The notes under the pieces are model-generated. The model ran no database searches and was not told the origin of the DNA. It saw only the letters and a list, made by a program, of their open reading frames with translations. DNA of 64,000 nt from Fibrobacter sp. (lineage in GTDB: Bacteria; Fibrobacterota; Fibrobacteria; Fibrobacterales; Fibrobacteraceae), in the NCBI GenBank assembly GCA_017642335.1, contig JAGCPF010000032.1, positions 115,442-179,441 on the forward strand. The letters run 5' to 3'. Shown here piece by piece: positions 34,514 through 44,219 of the stretch. Position 1 is the first letter of the stretch, and each line of letters begins with the position of its first letter. The translations under genes and the position numbers were made by a program.

Positions 34514-34550
34514 AAGCCCGTCCCCGACGGGCTTTTTTCTTTTTTTTATT
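34514..34550 (+). terminator. terminator of the small membrane protein gene
   Basis: AAGCCCGT (34514-34521) and ACGGGCTT (34527-34534), followed by a long T-rich run ending at about 34550. It lies just 10 bp before the next ATG, leaving no room for a separate promoter downstream of it. Confidence 0.88.
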
Positions 34551-34559
34551 TTATACTCT

Positions 34560-37337
34560 ATGAATCTCTTGCAAAAGAAACCCGTATTTTTCGCGGCGGC
34601 AGCCGCACTCTTCCTCGTAGTCCTCATGATTATCTTCAGGGACTTCGCATTTGACCCGAACAAGCTCATGCTCAACAGCGACCAGCTGAACAGCATCGGC
34701 AGCCGAATCCTCCGCGCCGAGAACGTCGTGCTCACGGAATGGGACGACAGCCGCCTAGGCGGTGTCCCCACTATCGACGCCTTGTTCGGCGATGCATACC
34801 ACCCGCTGGTATGGGTGCAGTTCCTCACGGACCCGGCCCGCGCCGTCGGCATCAAGTTCATCCTGACGGTCTGGGTCGCCTTCATGAGCGCCATGCTCCT
34901 CGCCTGGAACCTCACCGGGAACCGCTGGTGGGGCGCCCTGCTCGGGTTTCTCTATGCACTCTCGCCCGAATTTTTCACATACATCTACGGCGGCCATGAC
35001 GGCAAGATGATGGTGTTCGCCATCGCGCCGCTCGCGCTGCTCGCCATCCGCAAGGTCGTGCGCGACGGGAGCCTCCCCTACGTGGCCGTACTCGCGCTTA
35101 CCATCACCTGGATGATTCTCGGCAGCCACCTGCAGCTCACCTACCTGTTCCTGTGGGGTGCGGGGCTCTACACGCTCTACGAAGTGGCGTTCCATTGCGA
35201 CGGGCTCTCGACGCGCGGCAAGCGCATTGGGCTTGCGGCAATCGGCCTTGCATTCGGTCTTGCGCTCAGTTGCTTCCAGCTTGTGCCGCCCTACATGTAC
35301 ACCACCACGCAGTCCGTGCGTGGCGAGGGCGACCATACCAATTACGGCCACGCCGTCAGCTGGTCCTTGCACCAAGAAGAAATGGCCCAGATGCTCCTGC
35401 CCGGTTTCGTGGGCGTCGATGTCTACGAGCAGGACCCCAACACGAATGACCTGAACGGCAGCTCCTTCGTGAGCGTCACCATGCAGGAATACCGCCAGAT
35501 GGCCGAAGCCGGCAGCCAAGGCTCGCCCTTCTACTGGGGCCACAACAGTTTCAAGCTCGACCATAACAACGCGGGCGCTCTCCTCACCTTCCTCGGTTTC
35601 CTCTGCCTGTTCTTGCCGGGCAAGCGCCGCTGGGCGGCCTTCTGGGGACTCGGCGCCGTTGTCGCCCTCAGCTACGGCATGGGTGACCACTCCCCGTTAT
35701 TCAAGCTCTGGTACAACGTTCTCCCGGGTGTCAAGAATTTCCGCGCGCCGGGTATGGCTTTGTTCTGGCTTCCGCTTTTGCTCGTGATGATGGCAGGCCC
35801 GGTCGTCAAGGCGCTCGCCGGCGACGACGAAAAATCCGCCACCGACCGCAAGGCGCTCCTGCACGGGACGGTCATGTACATCGTCCTCCTCACGCTCGCC
35901 GTAATCGCCCGCTTCTACTGGACAACCTTCATCGGCCCGGTGGGCTTCGCCGTGCTCCTCGTCTACGCATTCGCATGCCTCGGCGTCATGAGTCTCGACG
36001 ACCAGGGCAAGGCTTTCTCCTTTGCGAACTTCACCGCCGCGTTCAAGTCGGGGCTCCCGGGCACGCACCGCGCCGTCCAGGCCTGCATCCTCGTCGGATT
36101 CGCCATCATCGGCGTGTTCATGATGAGCGCCCAGAACCTGCTGAACGATCCTGTCACGGCGCCGTACTTCAAGCCGCTGAACGAGACCGTGATGAACATG
36201 ACCGCAGGCAAGGTGATTCCTGGGTTCATCCTGATTCTCGTCATCATCGGTGTCACGTGGGCACTCACCAAATGGAAGGGCCCGACGCCAGCCAAGGCAG
36301 CCGTCCTCGCCATCGCCGCGGGCATCGAACTGTTCTTCATCGACGGTGCGTTCATACAGAATGTCCAGGCAAACGAATACCTGCAACCGGACAACGGAGT
36401 CGTCAAGGCACTCAAGGCGCCGTACCGAGCCGACTCGCTCAACACGCCACGCGTCCTTTCGCTTTCGCGTAGCAAGGCATTAAGCGGCAACGCCTTCCCG
36501 CAATACCACATGCGTAACGCCGACGGGTTCCACGACAACGAGCTCGCGAGCTACCGCGCCTTCCGTGGCGGGCAGGGCAACTCGAACTACCTGATGAACA
36601 TCAACGACCCCACGGCGCCGCACCCGTTCCTCGACCTCATGAACATCGCGGCCATCGTCTTCGATACCCGTCAGGGAACTTCGTACATGCCGATTGCAAC
36701 GGCGATGGGCGAAGCATACCTCTACGGCGAAGCCGTCACGATGAGCGACGAGGAAGCCATCAAGACATTGCAGACCCAGGCATCCATCCGCAAGCCCAAG
36801 GCCAAAACGGAGCAGCCGGCTGAAAACGCTGACGAAGCCGCCGCGTCCATGCCCGCGGACAGCGCGGCCACGGACAGTTCCGTCGCTACGACGGAACCGG
36901 ACGCTCCCGCCTTTGCCGACGAAGCCGGCAAGTTCTTCTACCGCGAAAAGGTCATCCTCTCCGAGAAGCCCGAATTCGACGGCAAGGGGAGCGTCGCGGC
37001 GGAAGGCCCCATCCAGGGTTCGGCCAAGCTGGTCGAAAGTCCCAAGATGGATACGCAGGTGTTCAAGGTCAACGCCAGCCGCAAGGGTTTCATGGTCGTC
37101 GCGGGCAACTACCACCCCTACTGGAAGGCCTACGTGAACGGCAAGGAAGCCAAGGTCTACAAGGCGTTCGGCACGCTCCGCGCCGTAGAAATTCCTGAAG
37201 GCAATTCCGAAGTGCGCATGGAATACCGCAGCGTTCCGTTCCACGCCTGCCTCAAGGTGAGCCTCGTCTTCGCACTCCTCCTCGTGGCACTGGCCGCAGG
37301 ACTCATCGTGAAGGCGAAGGTCCTCGCAAAAAAATAA
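34560..37337 (+). CDS. YfhO-family polytopic membrane protein
   Basis: A 925-residue protein with about a dozen membrane helices, beginning LQKKPVFFAAAAALFLVVLMIIF. The extracytoplasmic loop WDDSRLGGVPTIDALFGDAYHPL resembles the first-loop acidic site of GT-C glycosyltransferases and YfhO proteins, and SPEFFTYIYGGHDGKM and NFRAPGMALFWLPLLL are consistent. The last third (about 600-890) is a soluble domain with a Ala/Asp-rich insert (about 745-795), ended by a final helix. In Firmicutes YfhO is implicated in lipoteichoic acid glycosylation; here the acceptor is unknown. No Shine-Dalgarno precedes the ATG. Confidence 0.75.
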   Translation: MNLLQKKPVFFAAAAALFLVVLMIIFRDFAFDPNKLMLNSDQLNSIGSRILRAENVVLTEWDDSRLGGVPTIDALFGDAYHPLVWVQFLTDPARAVGIKFILTVWVAFMSAMLLAWNLTGNRWWGALLGFLYALSPEFFTYIYGGHDGKMMVFAIAPLALLAIRKVVRDGSLPYVAVLALTITWMILGSHLQLTYLFLWGAGLYTLYEVAFHCDGLSTRGKRIGLAAIGLAFGLALSCFQLVPPYMYTTTQSVRGEGDHTNYGHAVSWSLHQEEMAQMLLPGFVGVDVYEQDPNTNDLNGSSFVSVTMQEYRQMAEAGSQGSPFYWGHNSFKLDHNNAGALLTFLGFLCLFLPGKRRWAAFWGLGAVVALSYGMGDHSPLFKLWYNVLPGVKNFRAPGMALFWLPLLLVMMAGPVVKALAGDDEKSATDRKALLHGTVMYIVLLTLAVIARFYWTTFIGPVGFAVLLVYAFACLGVMSLDDQGKAFSFANFTAAFKSGLPGTHRAVQACILVGFAIIGVFMMSAQNLLNDPVTAPYFKPLNETVMNMTAGKVIPGFILILVIIGVTWALTKWKGPTPAKAAVLAIAAGIELFFIDGAFIQNVQANEYLQPDNGVVKALKAPYRADSLNTPRVLSLSRSKALSGNAFPQYHMRNADGFHDNELASYRAFRGGQGNSNYLMNINDPTAPHPFLDLMNIAAIVFDTRQGTSYMPIATAMGEAYLYGEAVTMSDEEAIKTLQTQASIRKPKAKTEQPAENADEAAASMPADSAATDSSVATTEPDAPAFADEAGKFFYREKVILSEKPEFDGKGSVAAEGPIQGSAKLVESPKMDTQVFKVNASRKGFMVVAGNYHPYWKAYVNGKEAKVYKAFGTLRAVEIPEGNSEVRMEYRSVPFHACLKVSLVFALLLVALAAGLIVKAKVLAKK

Positions 37338-37340
37338 GCG

Positions 37341-37361
37341 CCAGGAAAGTCATTTTCCTGG
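37341..37361 (-). terminator. hairpin ending the 37436-38416 transcript
   Basis: CCAGGAAA (37341-37348) pairs with TTTCCTGG (37354-37361). Read on the minus strand, it is followed by CGCTTATTTTTTT. On the plus strand it directly follows the YfhO gene. Confidence 0.55.
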
Positions 37362-37390
37362 ACACCTTTTAAAAACTTTTTCAAACATTC

Positions 37391-37427
37391 GGAACCGCTT
37401 CTCAATTCTGGGAGCGGTTCCTTTTTT
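37391..37427 (+). terminator. terminator of the YfhO-family gene
   Basis: GGAACCGCT (37391-37399) pairs with AGCGGTTCC (37413-37421), followed by six T. Confidence 0.85.
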
Positions 37428-37435
37428 GGACTTAT

Positions 37436-38416
37436 TTATTCAGCCCTCATGCCGCTCAGCACAGCGCGGACCGCCGAACGAGCAAGTTCGTCTGCAACAG
37501 CATCGTCGTTTTCGCCAGCCTGCTTCCTGGGGAGGATTTTCTTTTCTTCCTGCATGTTGAGCACGAGTCTCTTGATACAGTAGATATCGTAATCTACCCA
37601 CTCGGAATAGTTGTCGAAATTGAACGTGCGCTCAGCATTCTTGTCATCCTTGAAATCACCGAACGCGGCTTCGCAATCAGCCTTGTCGTAGGCGCTGCGG
37701 AGCTTGAACTTGATGTTGCAGGTCTGCTTGCCGAAACCCAGCGTAACGGTTCCCGAGTTCTTGGTAAAGTTGTTCATGCCGATGGAGACATCCCCACTGT
37801 ACATGGTCAACTTGTTGCACTTGGGAGCGCGCAGGTCATCAAGCATTTCCTTCGCATCAAAATGTTTTTCGCCTTCGGGCTGGAACATTATGTAGAACTT
37901 GGCCAAGGCGGAGTCGGCCTGCACAATGGACTGGTTCTTTTTCATCAACTGGTGCAGCAGCGACGAGGCGAAGCACTTTCCTTCGTAGCGGAAAACTTCT
38001 TCGACGACACCACTCTTGAGGAAACGCTTGGCATTCATGATATTCTGGTCCACGGCCTTGGGCTCGTACCAGATTCCAGCGGGGAAAGACTTGCCGTTGT
38101 ACTCGTACTTGCTCCATTCGTATTCGCGCAGGGGGCGAATCGATGCAATGTCGCCATTGCGGTAGGCTTTCATCGAGTCGGGTTCTTCACCTTCCTTGTT
38201 CCACACGACATAGCCGAGCGTGCTCGCCTTGCATTCCGGGGGCGTAATCACCAGCAAGGAATCCTTGGGATGATAATAGTAAGAAGCCTTGCTCAGCACC
38301 ATTTCGAAATTCTCGTCGAATTCGATATGCGTCGGGGAATCATCCCCGCAGCCGGAAAGGGTCATCATCCCGGCAGCAACAACCGAAATGGACAATAGTT
38401 TTAAAGTAGTTTTCAT
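37436..38416 (-). CDS. lipoprotein of unknown function
   Basis: A 326-residue predicted lipoprotein: signal peptide MKTTLKLLSISVVAAGMMTLSGC with lipobox LSGC. The mature protein is rich in lysine, aspartate and tyrosine and contains several cysteines, possibly paired. It has no recognised domain. The C-terminal 30 residues form a charged helix (VADELARSAVRAVLSGMRAE). The role is unknown. It is followed on the minus strand by a convergent terminator region shared with the YfhO gene. Confidence 0.65.
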   Translation of the reverse strand: MKTTLKLLSISVVAAGMMTLSGCGDDSPTHIEFDENFEMVLSKASYYYHPKDSLLVITPPECKASTLGYVVWNKEGEEPDSMKAYRNGDIASIRPLREYEWSKYEYNGKSFPAGIWYEPKAVDQNIMNAKRFLKSGVVEEVFRYEGKCFASSLLHQLMKKNQSIVQADSALAKFYIMFQPEGEKHFDAKEMLDDLRAPKCNKLTMYSGDVSIGMNNFTKNSGTVTLGFGKQTCNIKFKLRSAYDKADCEAAFGDFKDDKNAERTFNFDNYSEWVDYDIYCIKRLVLNMQEEKKILPRKQAGENDDAVADELARSAVRAVLSGMRAE

Positions 38417-38442
38417 CGGTAGCTCCTCGGCATAAATGGTTG

Positions 38443-39240
38443 TTAAATTTTCCCTTTAAAGAAGGCGTCGAAATCGATTTCGCTCACGTTATCCACGACA
38501 AACTCGGGCTTTTGCTCGAGGGCGTCGACATCGGCACGCTTGGTCTCGCCGCACAGCGGCAGCACGAAACGGCAGCCGGCGCGCTTGGCCAATTCAAAAT
38601 CTGTATAGAGGCGGTCCCCGACAAAGAGGACCTCTTCCGGTTCATAGTGTTGCAGCACTCCAGCAAGCATGGCCGGATTCGGCTTGCCAAAGCAGCGTTC
38701 GGGTTCCTTGCCATAGGCCGCCTTGAGCAGCGCCATGAAGCTCCCAATATCCGGAACAGGTCCCTTCTCATCGGGACAGACAAAGTCCGAATGCGTCACC
38801 CAAAAAGGCACGCCACGCTGCACCCTGAAAGAAAGCTCGCAAAGTTCGCGGTAGTCAAAAGAATTGTGGTAGGCGACCAGGACCAGCTCGGTTTCCTCAA
38901 CGGAGGGGTTCAGGTTTAACGACGGATCCTGGGCAGCGAACCACTCGAAGACTTCCGGGTTCGCAAAGAAGAACACATTCTTTATGCCCTTCGCATGGAT
39001 GGCATCCAGCGAGAGGTACAGTGCCGAAATGATAGCCCCGTCGCGCAACGGGAGTCCCATGCAGTTCAGGCGATTCTCGTAAAATACGGGGGACTTGCTG
39101 GTGTTGTTGCTCAAGTAATAAACGGGCACCGACTGGGCCACGCGACAAACCGTCTCTACCGCTCCGGGATATGGACGCCCGCTCAAGTAGAGCGTTCCGT
39201 CCAAATCAAAAACGACAGTCTTAACGGGTTTGTGCAACAT
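38443..39240 (-). CDS. HAD-IIA phosphatase (NagD/4-nitrophenylphosphatase-like)
   Basis: A 265-residue protein from the ATG at 39240; a longer frame upstream overlaps the divergent rsmE gene and is rejected. Motif I is VVFDLDGTLYLSG, motif II VYYLSNNTSKSP, the motif III lysine CFGKPNPAML, and motif IV FVGDRLYTDFELAKRAG. The large C2B-type cap lies between motifs II and III. HAD-IIA members dephosphorylate sugar phosphates, p-nitrophenyl phosphate or phosphoglycolate. It is divergent from rsmE by 57 bp. Confidence 0.85.
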   Translation of the reverse strand: MLHKPVKTVVFDLDGTLYLSGRPYPGAVETVCRVAQSVPVYYLSNNTSKSPVFYENRLNCMGLPLRDGAIISALYLSLDAIHAKGIKNVFFFANPEVFEWFAAQDPSLNLNPSVEETELVLVAYHNSFDYRELCELSFRVQRGVPFWVTHSDFVCPDEKGPVPDIGSFMALLKAAYGKEPERCFGKPNPAMLAGVLQHYEPEEVLFVGDRLYTDFELAKRAGCRFVLPLCGETKRADVDALEQKPEFVVDNVSEIDFDAFFKGKI

Positions 39241-39297
39241 GTGAAAAAAATAGATAATTTCAAGATTTAGGACCATAAAGTTTTCTACCTTAGGGGC

Positions 39298-40002
39298 ATG
39301 AAGTCCCCCGATAGCCATTTTTACCTTTCCCCCATCGCAGTCGGCCGCAACACGCTCGACGAGAACGAAAGCAGCCATGCCGTCCGCGTGTGCCGCGCCG
39401 CCGAAGGCGACACGTTGCAACTCTGCGACGGGCTCGGGCATTTCGCCGACGCAACCATCGTCCGCGCCGACCCCAAGGCATGCGAAGTGGAGGTAGCTGA
39501 AATCGTCACGGCATCGGATGCGCGTCCCAAGGTATCGCTAGGCATCGCCTGCCTCAAGGACGACGCGCTGGAAGAGGTGGTTTTCCATGCGGCACAGACA
39601 GAAACTGACAAAATCATTTTCCTCCGCACAGACTTTTCGCAGGAACCCAAGAATTCCGACCTCCACAAGACCGTCCACAGGGCGGAATTGAAGAGCCTGG
39701 TCAGCCTGAAGCAGTCCAAGAAGCCCTGGCTCACGCAAATCGTGGGTCCCATAACGCTCGACGAGTGGCTCGGCGGCTACAAAGGCGACATCATCCTCTG
39801 CGACGAGAACGGTTCCCCCCTCCCCGGGGAAATCAAGGACGAGACGACCCTGCTCATCGGCCCGGAAGGCGGTTTCTCCCCCCGCGAAATCGACATGATC
39901 AAGGCCCTGGGAAACAGGACTCGCCTGCTCGGCCTCGGCAAGACGAGGCTCCGCGCCCGCACGGCGGCAATGGTCGCTCTGGGCAAAGTCGTCTGCGCCT
40001 AA
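39298..40002 (+). CDS. rsmE: 16S rRNA m3U1498 methyltransferase RsmE
   Basis: A 234-residue SPOUT-class enzyme. The N-terminal PUA-like domain contains SHAVRVCRAAEGDTLQLCDG. The C-terminal knot has the family motifs LLIGPEGGFS and LLGLGKTRLRARTAAMVALG. The middle segment AQTETDKIIFLRTDFSQ matches the usual 'TELGV' region with a TETDK variant. It methylates N3 of U1498 in the 30S decoding site. AGGGG lies just before the ATG. Confidence 0.93.
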   Translation: MKSPDSHFYLSPIAVGRNTLDENESSHAVRVCRAAEGDTLQLCDGLGHFADATIVRADPKACEVEVAEIVTASDARPKVSLGIACLKDDALEEVVFHAAQTETDKIIFLRTDFSQEPKNSDLHKTVHRAELKSLVSLKQSKKPWLTQIVGPITLDEWLGGYKGDIILCDENGSPLPGEIKDETTLLIGPEGGFSPREIDMIKALGNRTRLLGLGKTRLRARTAAMVALGKVVCA

Positions 40003-40045
40003 AAATGCCGTTTTTCTGCGAAAATTAGCATTTTATCCCTTTTTT
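40002..40045 (+). terminator. terminator of rsmE
   Basis: AAAATGC (40002-40008) pairs with GCATTTT (40028-40034), with an inner TTTTC/GAAAA pairing, followed by a T-rich run. Confidence 0.6.
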
Positions 40046-40142
40046 CCTATTTTTTTCGTACTTTTGTAAAAAAGTCGTTACACTTTGGAATATTATATAT
40101 AGATTCAAAATGTACCCCATAAAGGTGTAAAGGGATAGAAAA

Positions 40143-41849
40143 TTGACAAATCCGCTGATCATCTATATTGAATTCGCTGTTGCCTTGTCTTTGCTAAACA
40201 CGATTATCCTGATGCGTGTCCAGCCCAAGAGCGTTAACTCATTTTACCCGTCGACATTCTACGCCATCATGATAACCAACTTCGGTTTTCTTTTCCAGGC
40301 ATTGTCGACAAATTTGCACGAAGCGCTGCTCGCCAACAAGATTGTATTTGTCGGGGGAGCCTACCTGCCGATATTCCTGTTCATGGCGCTGGTGAATCTA
40401 TGCCATCTCAAGATTTCGAACGCCCTGCGCATGCTCCTGTTTTCCATTAGCGGCATCATCTACCTGCTCGCCATTACCAGCGGCTACTCGAACATTTTCT
40501 ACAGCAACGCCGAACTGGTCACGGTCAACGGAATCAGCAAAATCCAAGCGGAGTTCGGCCCAGGATACATCCTGTTCTGCCTTCAACTCATCGGTTACGG
40601 AGCGACCTACCTGTGCATCATCCTGTTCTCGCTGTTCCACAAGAAAAATGTATCGTTCCACAGCCTTTGCAGCTTGGCCGTCATCGGAGCCATTACGCTC
40701 GCGTCTTTCGCCATATCCAAGAAAATGGGCGTTGAAAATATCGTGATGCCCGGCGTATTCCTGGTCGACGAATACATTCTGCTCATCCTGGTGCACCGCA
40801 TGGGAAAATACGACATCGAGACAACCATCCTGAATTCCCTCGTGCAGACAAACACCAGCGCCTACGTCACCTTCACCAAGAGCAAGCGCTACATCGGCTG
40901 CAACGACATCGCGCTCAACTACTTCCCGCAAATGAAGGACTTCCAGGTAGACCACCCCCTCGACAACAAGAGCGAGACGGAAAAGACCTTCTCCAAGCTC
41001 ATCGATCAGTTCCATCCCAGCGACATGAGCAAGATTACGTATTTCCAGCTCGGGAACAACCACTACAAGTGCCTCATCAAGCACCTTTTCCACGGCAACA
41101 GCGACTGCGGCTACATGATGCGCATCGAGGACGACACGAAGATGCAGCGTTACATCAAGTTCCTCGACAAATACAACAGCGAACTCGTAAACGACGTGCA
41201 GGACAAGGACTCGCATATCCACGCGATGCAGGAGCAGATGATCGTGGGCATGGCGAACATGGTCGAGAACCGCGACAGCAACACGGGTGGCCATATCAAG
41301 CGTACGAGCCAGGTCATCCGTATCCTCATTTCCGAGATGCGCAAGGACAAGAGTTTGGGCCTGAGCAACAAGTTCTGCCGCGCCGTCGTCAAGGCGGCCC
41401 CGATGCACGACCTCGGCAAGATTGCGGTCGACGATATGATCCTGCGCAAGCCGGGCAAGTTCACCAGCGAAGAATACTCCATCATGAAGACCCACGCCGA
41501 AAAGGGTGCGGCCATCGTGGAAAACCTTTTACAGGGAATCGAGGACCCGGAACTCGTGACCATTGCGAAGAACATTGCGAACTACCATCACGAACTCTGG
41601 AACGGCGACGGCTACCCGAAACATCTCAAAGGCACAGAAATCCCGCTGGAAGCGCGCATCATGGCCATCGCCGACGTGTACGACGCCCTGGTGAGCCAGC
41701 GCTGCTACAAAGAAAAGATTTCCTGCGAGGACGCCTACGAGATCATCATCAATTCCATGGGCACGCACTTCGACCCGGGACTCAAGCCGTACTTCATCAG
41801 CTGCCGCGAGGAACTGGAAGCCTACTACAGCACGGCACTTGCAAGCTAG
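40143..41849 (+). CDS. membrane HD-GYP domain phosphodiesterase
   Basis: A 568-residue protein starting at TTG (40143) with GGGAT upstream. Residues about 5-215 contain seven predicted membrane helices, like the 7TM N-terminus of sensor kinases. About 230-330 is a PAS-like region. The HD-GYP domain (about 365-565) has NRDSNTGGHIKRT, MHDLGKIAVDD (HD pair), YHHELWNGDGYP (HH and GYP) and ARIMAIADVYDAL. HD-GYP proteins degrade cyclic di-GMP or related dinucleotides. It probably senses an envelope signal. No cyclase gene is nearby. Confidence 0.9.
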   Translation: MTNPLIIYIEFAVALSLLNTIILMRVQPKSVNSFYPSTFYAIMITNFGFLFQALSTNLHEALLANKIVFVGGAYLPIFLFMALVNLCHLKISNALRMLLFSISGIIYLLAITSGYSNIFYSNAELVTVNGISKIQAEFGPGYILFCLQLIGYGATYLCIILFSLFHKKNVSFHSLCSLAVIGAITLASFAISKKMGVENIVMPGVFLVDEYILLILVHRMGKYDIETTILNSLVQTNTSAYVTFTKSKRYIGCNDIALNYFPQMKDFQVDHPLDNKSETEKTFSKLIDQFHPSDMSKITYFQLGNNHYKCLIKHLFHGNSDCGYMMRIEDDTKMQRYIKFLDKYNSELVNDVQDKDSHIHAMQEQMIVGMANMVENRDSNTGGHIKRTSQVIRILISEMRKDKSLGLSNKFCRAVVKAAPMHDLGKIAVDDMILRKPGKFTSEEYSIMKTHAEKGAAIVENLLQGIEDPELVTIAKNIANYHHELWNGDGYPKHLKGTEIPLEARIMAIADVYDALVSQRCYKEKISCEDAYEIIINSMGTHFDPGLKPYFISCREELEAYYSTALAS

Positions 41850-41886
41850 CAAGCAGCAAAAGCATTCACGGAATATTGTCAACAAG

Positions 41887-41919
41887 CAAAAAGACCCGGA
41901 TTATTAATCCGGGCCTTTT
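41887..41919. terminator. bidirectional terminator between the HD-GYP gene and pflB
   Basis: CCCGGATT (41895-41902) and AATCCGGG (41906-41913), with A-run on the left and TTTTA on the right. It serves the two convergent genes. Confidence 0.85.
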
Positions 41920-41947
41920 ATCCTAACCGAAATCAGGACGAACGACG

Positions 41948-44197
41948 TTATGCCATCTTGCTATGGAACGTACGGTTGATGACGTCCATCTGCTGTTCGC
42001 GAGTGAGCTTCACGAAGTTCACTGCATAGCCGGACACGCGGATGGTGAGCGTCGGGTACTTCTCGGGATGTTCCATCGCGTCGACGAGCATTTCGCGGTG
42101 CAGCACGTTCACGTTCACGTGGTAACCCGTGGCGTGGACAAAGCCGTCGAGGCAGTTCGCGAGGTTCGTGATGCGGTCCTCGAGATTGTTGCCCAGAGCT
42201 TCCGGCGTTGCCGTTGCCGTCCAGGAAATACCGTCGAGGGAGGAATCGTAGTCAATCTTGGCCACGGAGGCGCCCGCAGCGACAAAGCCGCTCACGTCGC
42301 GGCCGTTCATCGGGTTCGCACCCGGGGCGAAAGGTTCGCCCGCACGGCGGCCGTCCGGCGTGTTGCCCGTGTTCTTGCCGTAGACAACGTTGCTCGTAAT
42401 CGTGAGCACGGACTGCGTCGGGACGCTGTTGCGGTAGGTCTTCTGCTTCTTGAGTTTGCCCATGAAGCGGTCGACCAAGTCCTTCGCGATGCTGTCAGCG
42501 CGGTCGTCGTTGTTGCCGTACTTCGGGAAGTCGCCTTCCACCTTGAAGTCCACGGCGACGCCGTTCTCGTTACGGATCGGCGTCACTTTGGCATACTTGA
42601 TAGCGCTCAGGGAGTCCGCCGCCACGGAGAGGCCGGCAATGCCACAAGCCATCGTGCGGTAGATGTCGCGGTCGTGCAGGGCCATCTCGATGCGTTCGTA
42701 GTAATACTTGTCGTGCATGTAATGGATGATGTTCAGCGCCTTCACGTAGGTCTTGGCGAGCCATTCCATCATGGCGTCGAATTTTTCCATCACGGTATCG
42801 TAATTCAGGACTTCGTCCTTGATGGGTTCGAAACCCGGGGCCACCTTGGCCTGGCTGATTTCGTCGACACCGCCGTTGATGGCGTAAAGGAGCGTCTTCG
42901 CGAGGTTTGCACGGGCGCCGAAGAACTGCATCTGCTTGCCGACGCGCATGGCCGACACGCAGCAGGCGATAGCGTAGTCGTCGCCCCACTTCGGGCGCAT
43001 CAGGTCGTCGGATTCGTACTGGATGGCACTCGTCTCGATGGAAGTCTTCGCGCAGAAGCGCTTCCAGGCGACCGGCAGCTTTTCGGACCAGAGCACGGTC
43101 AGGTTCGGCTCCGGAGCGGTTCCCAGGTTATAAAGCGTATGCAAGAAGCGGAAGCTGTTCTTGGTCACCATTGGGCGGCCGTCGAGACCGATACCGCCGA
43201 GAGATTCCGTCACCCACGTCGGGTCGCCGCTGAACAGGGCATCGTATTCCGGCGTGCGGAGGAAGCGCACCAGGCGCAGCTTGATGACGAGATCGTCGAT
43301 GAGTTCCTGGGCTTCGCTTTCGGTAATCTTGCCTTCGGCGAGGTCACGGGCGATATAGATGTCGAGGAACGTGGAGGTACGGCCGAACGACATGGCAGCA
43401 CCGTTCTGTTCCTTCACGGTGGCGAGGTAGCCAAAGTAGGTCCACTGCACGGCTTCCTGTGCGGTCTCGGCCGGGCGGGAAACGTCGAAACCGTAATTCT
43501 TGGCCATCTGCACCAGTTCACCGAGGGCGTTCAGCTGTTCGGAAAGTTCTTCGCGGAGGCGGATGACCTCTTCGGTGAATTCCACGTCGTTGAGTTCGTC
43601 CTTTTCCTTCTGCTTCTGCTGGATGAGGAAGTTCACGCCGTAAAGCGCGATGCGGCGGTAGTCACCGATGATGCGGCCACGGCCGTAGGCATCCGGAAGG
43701 CCCGTAATCACGTGGGACTTGCGGCATGCGCGAATTTCGGGGGAATAGACGTCGAAAACACCCTGGTTGTGGGTCTTGCGGTAGCTGGAATAGATTTCCG
43801 CAATCTTCGGGTCCATCTTGTAGTTGTAGGCGTCCAGGCTGTTCTGCACCATGCGGAGGCCGCCGTTCGGGGCAATCGCGCGCTTGAGCGGAGCATCCGT
43901 CTGCAAACCGACAATCTTTTCGAGGGACTTGTCGATATAGCCCGGAGCGTGAGCGAGGATGGACGTACCCACCTCGGTAGAAATATCAAGAACAACCTTT
44001 TCGCGTTCCTGCTTCAGGAGGTCGCGGACCTTGTCCATGATTTTATTTGTGCGTTCCGTCGCCGGAGCGAGGAAAGAGCCATCCCCTTCGTAGGGAGTGT
44101 AGTTGTCCTGAATAAAGTCACGGACGTTTACGCTGTCGCGCCAGGATTCACCCTTGAATCCGCGCCAAGCAACGCTGTTACCTTCTGAATTACTCAT
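41948..44197 (-). CDS. pflB: pyruvate formate-lyase (formate C-acetyltransferase)
   Basis: A 749-residue glycyl-radical enzyme that splits pyruvate and CoA into acetyl-CoA and formate. The catalytic cysteine pair is in [12 protein letters not shown]. The glycyl radical site is near the C-terminus in RVSGYAVNF (G723). [20 protein letters not shown] and [12 protein letters not shown] are typical of PflB. The start is the ATG at 44197 with GAGGTG; a GTG two codons upstream lies within that site. The radical-SAM activase gene (pflA) is not in the window. pflB follows purT on the same strand with about 22 bp between them. Confidence 0.97.
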   Translation of the reverse strand: MSNSEGNSVAWRGFKGESWRDSVNVRDFIQDNYTPYEGDGSFLAPATERTNKIMDKVRDLLKQEREKVVLDISTEVGTSILAHAPGYIDKSLEKIVGLQTDAPLKRAIAPNGGLRMVQNSLDAYNYKMDPKIAEIYSSYRKTHNQGVFDVYSPEIRACRKSHVITGLPDAYGRGRIIGDYRRIALYGVNFLIQQKQKEKDELNDVEFTEEVIRLREELSEQLNALGELVQMAKNYGFDVSRPAETAQEAVQWTYFGYLATVKEQNGAAMSFGRTSTFLDIYIARDLAEGKITESEAQELIDDLVIKLRLVRFLRTPEYDALFSGDPTWVTESLGGIGLDGRPMVTKNSFRFLHTLYNLGTAPEPNLTVLWSEKLPVAWKRFCAKTSIETSAIQYESDDLMRPKWGDDYAIACCVSAMRVGKQMQFFGARANLAKTLLYAINGGVDEISQAKVAPGFEPIKDEVLNYDTVMEKFDAMMEWLAKTYVKALNIIHYMHDKYYYERIEMALHDRDIYRTMACGIAGLSVAADSLSAIKYAKVTPIRNENGVAVDFKVEGDFPKYGNNDDRADSIAKDLVDRFMGKLKKQKTYRNSVPTQSVLTITSNVVYGKNTGNTPDGRRAGEPFAPGANPMNGRDVSGFVAAGASVAKIDYDSSLDGISWTATATPEALGNNLEDRITNLANCLDGFVHATGYHVNVNVLHREMLVDAMEHPEKYPTLTIRVSGYAVNFVKLTREQQMDVINRTFHSKMA

Positions 44198-44219
44198 TTT
44201 CACCTCTTAGAAAATCCTA

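Noticed and set aside
41963..44188. A 741-codon plus-strand frame
   Set aside because: Complete antisense shadow of pflB; composition rich in His, Val, Arg and Asp as expected for such shadows.
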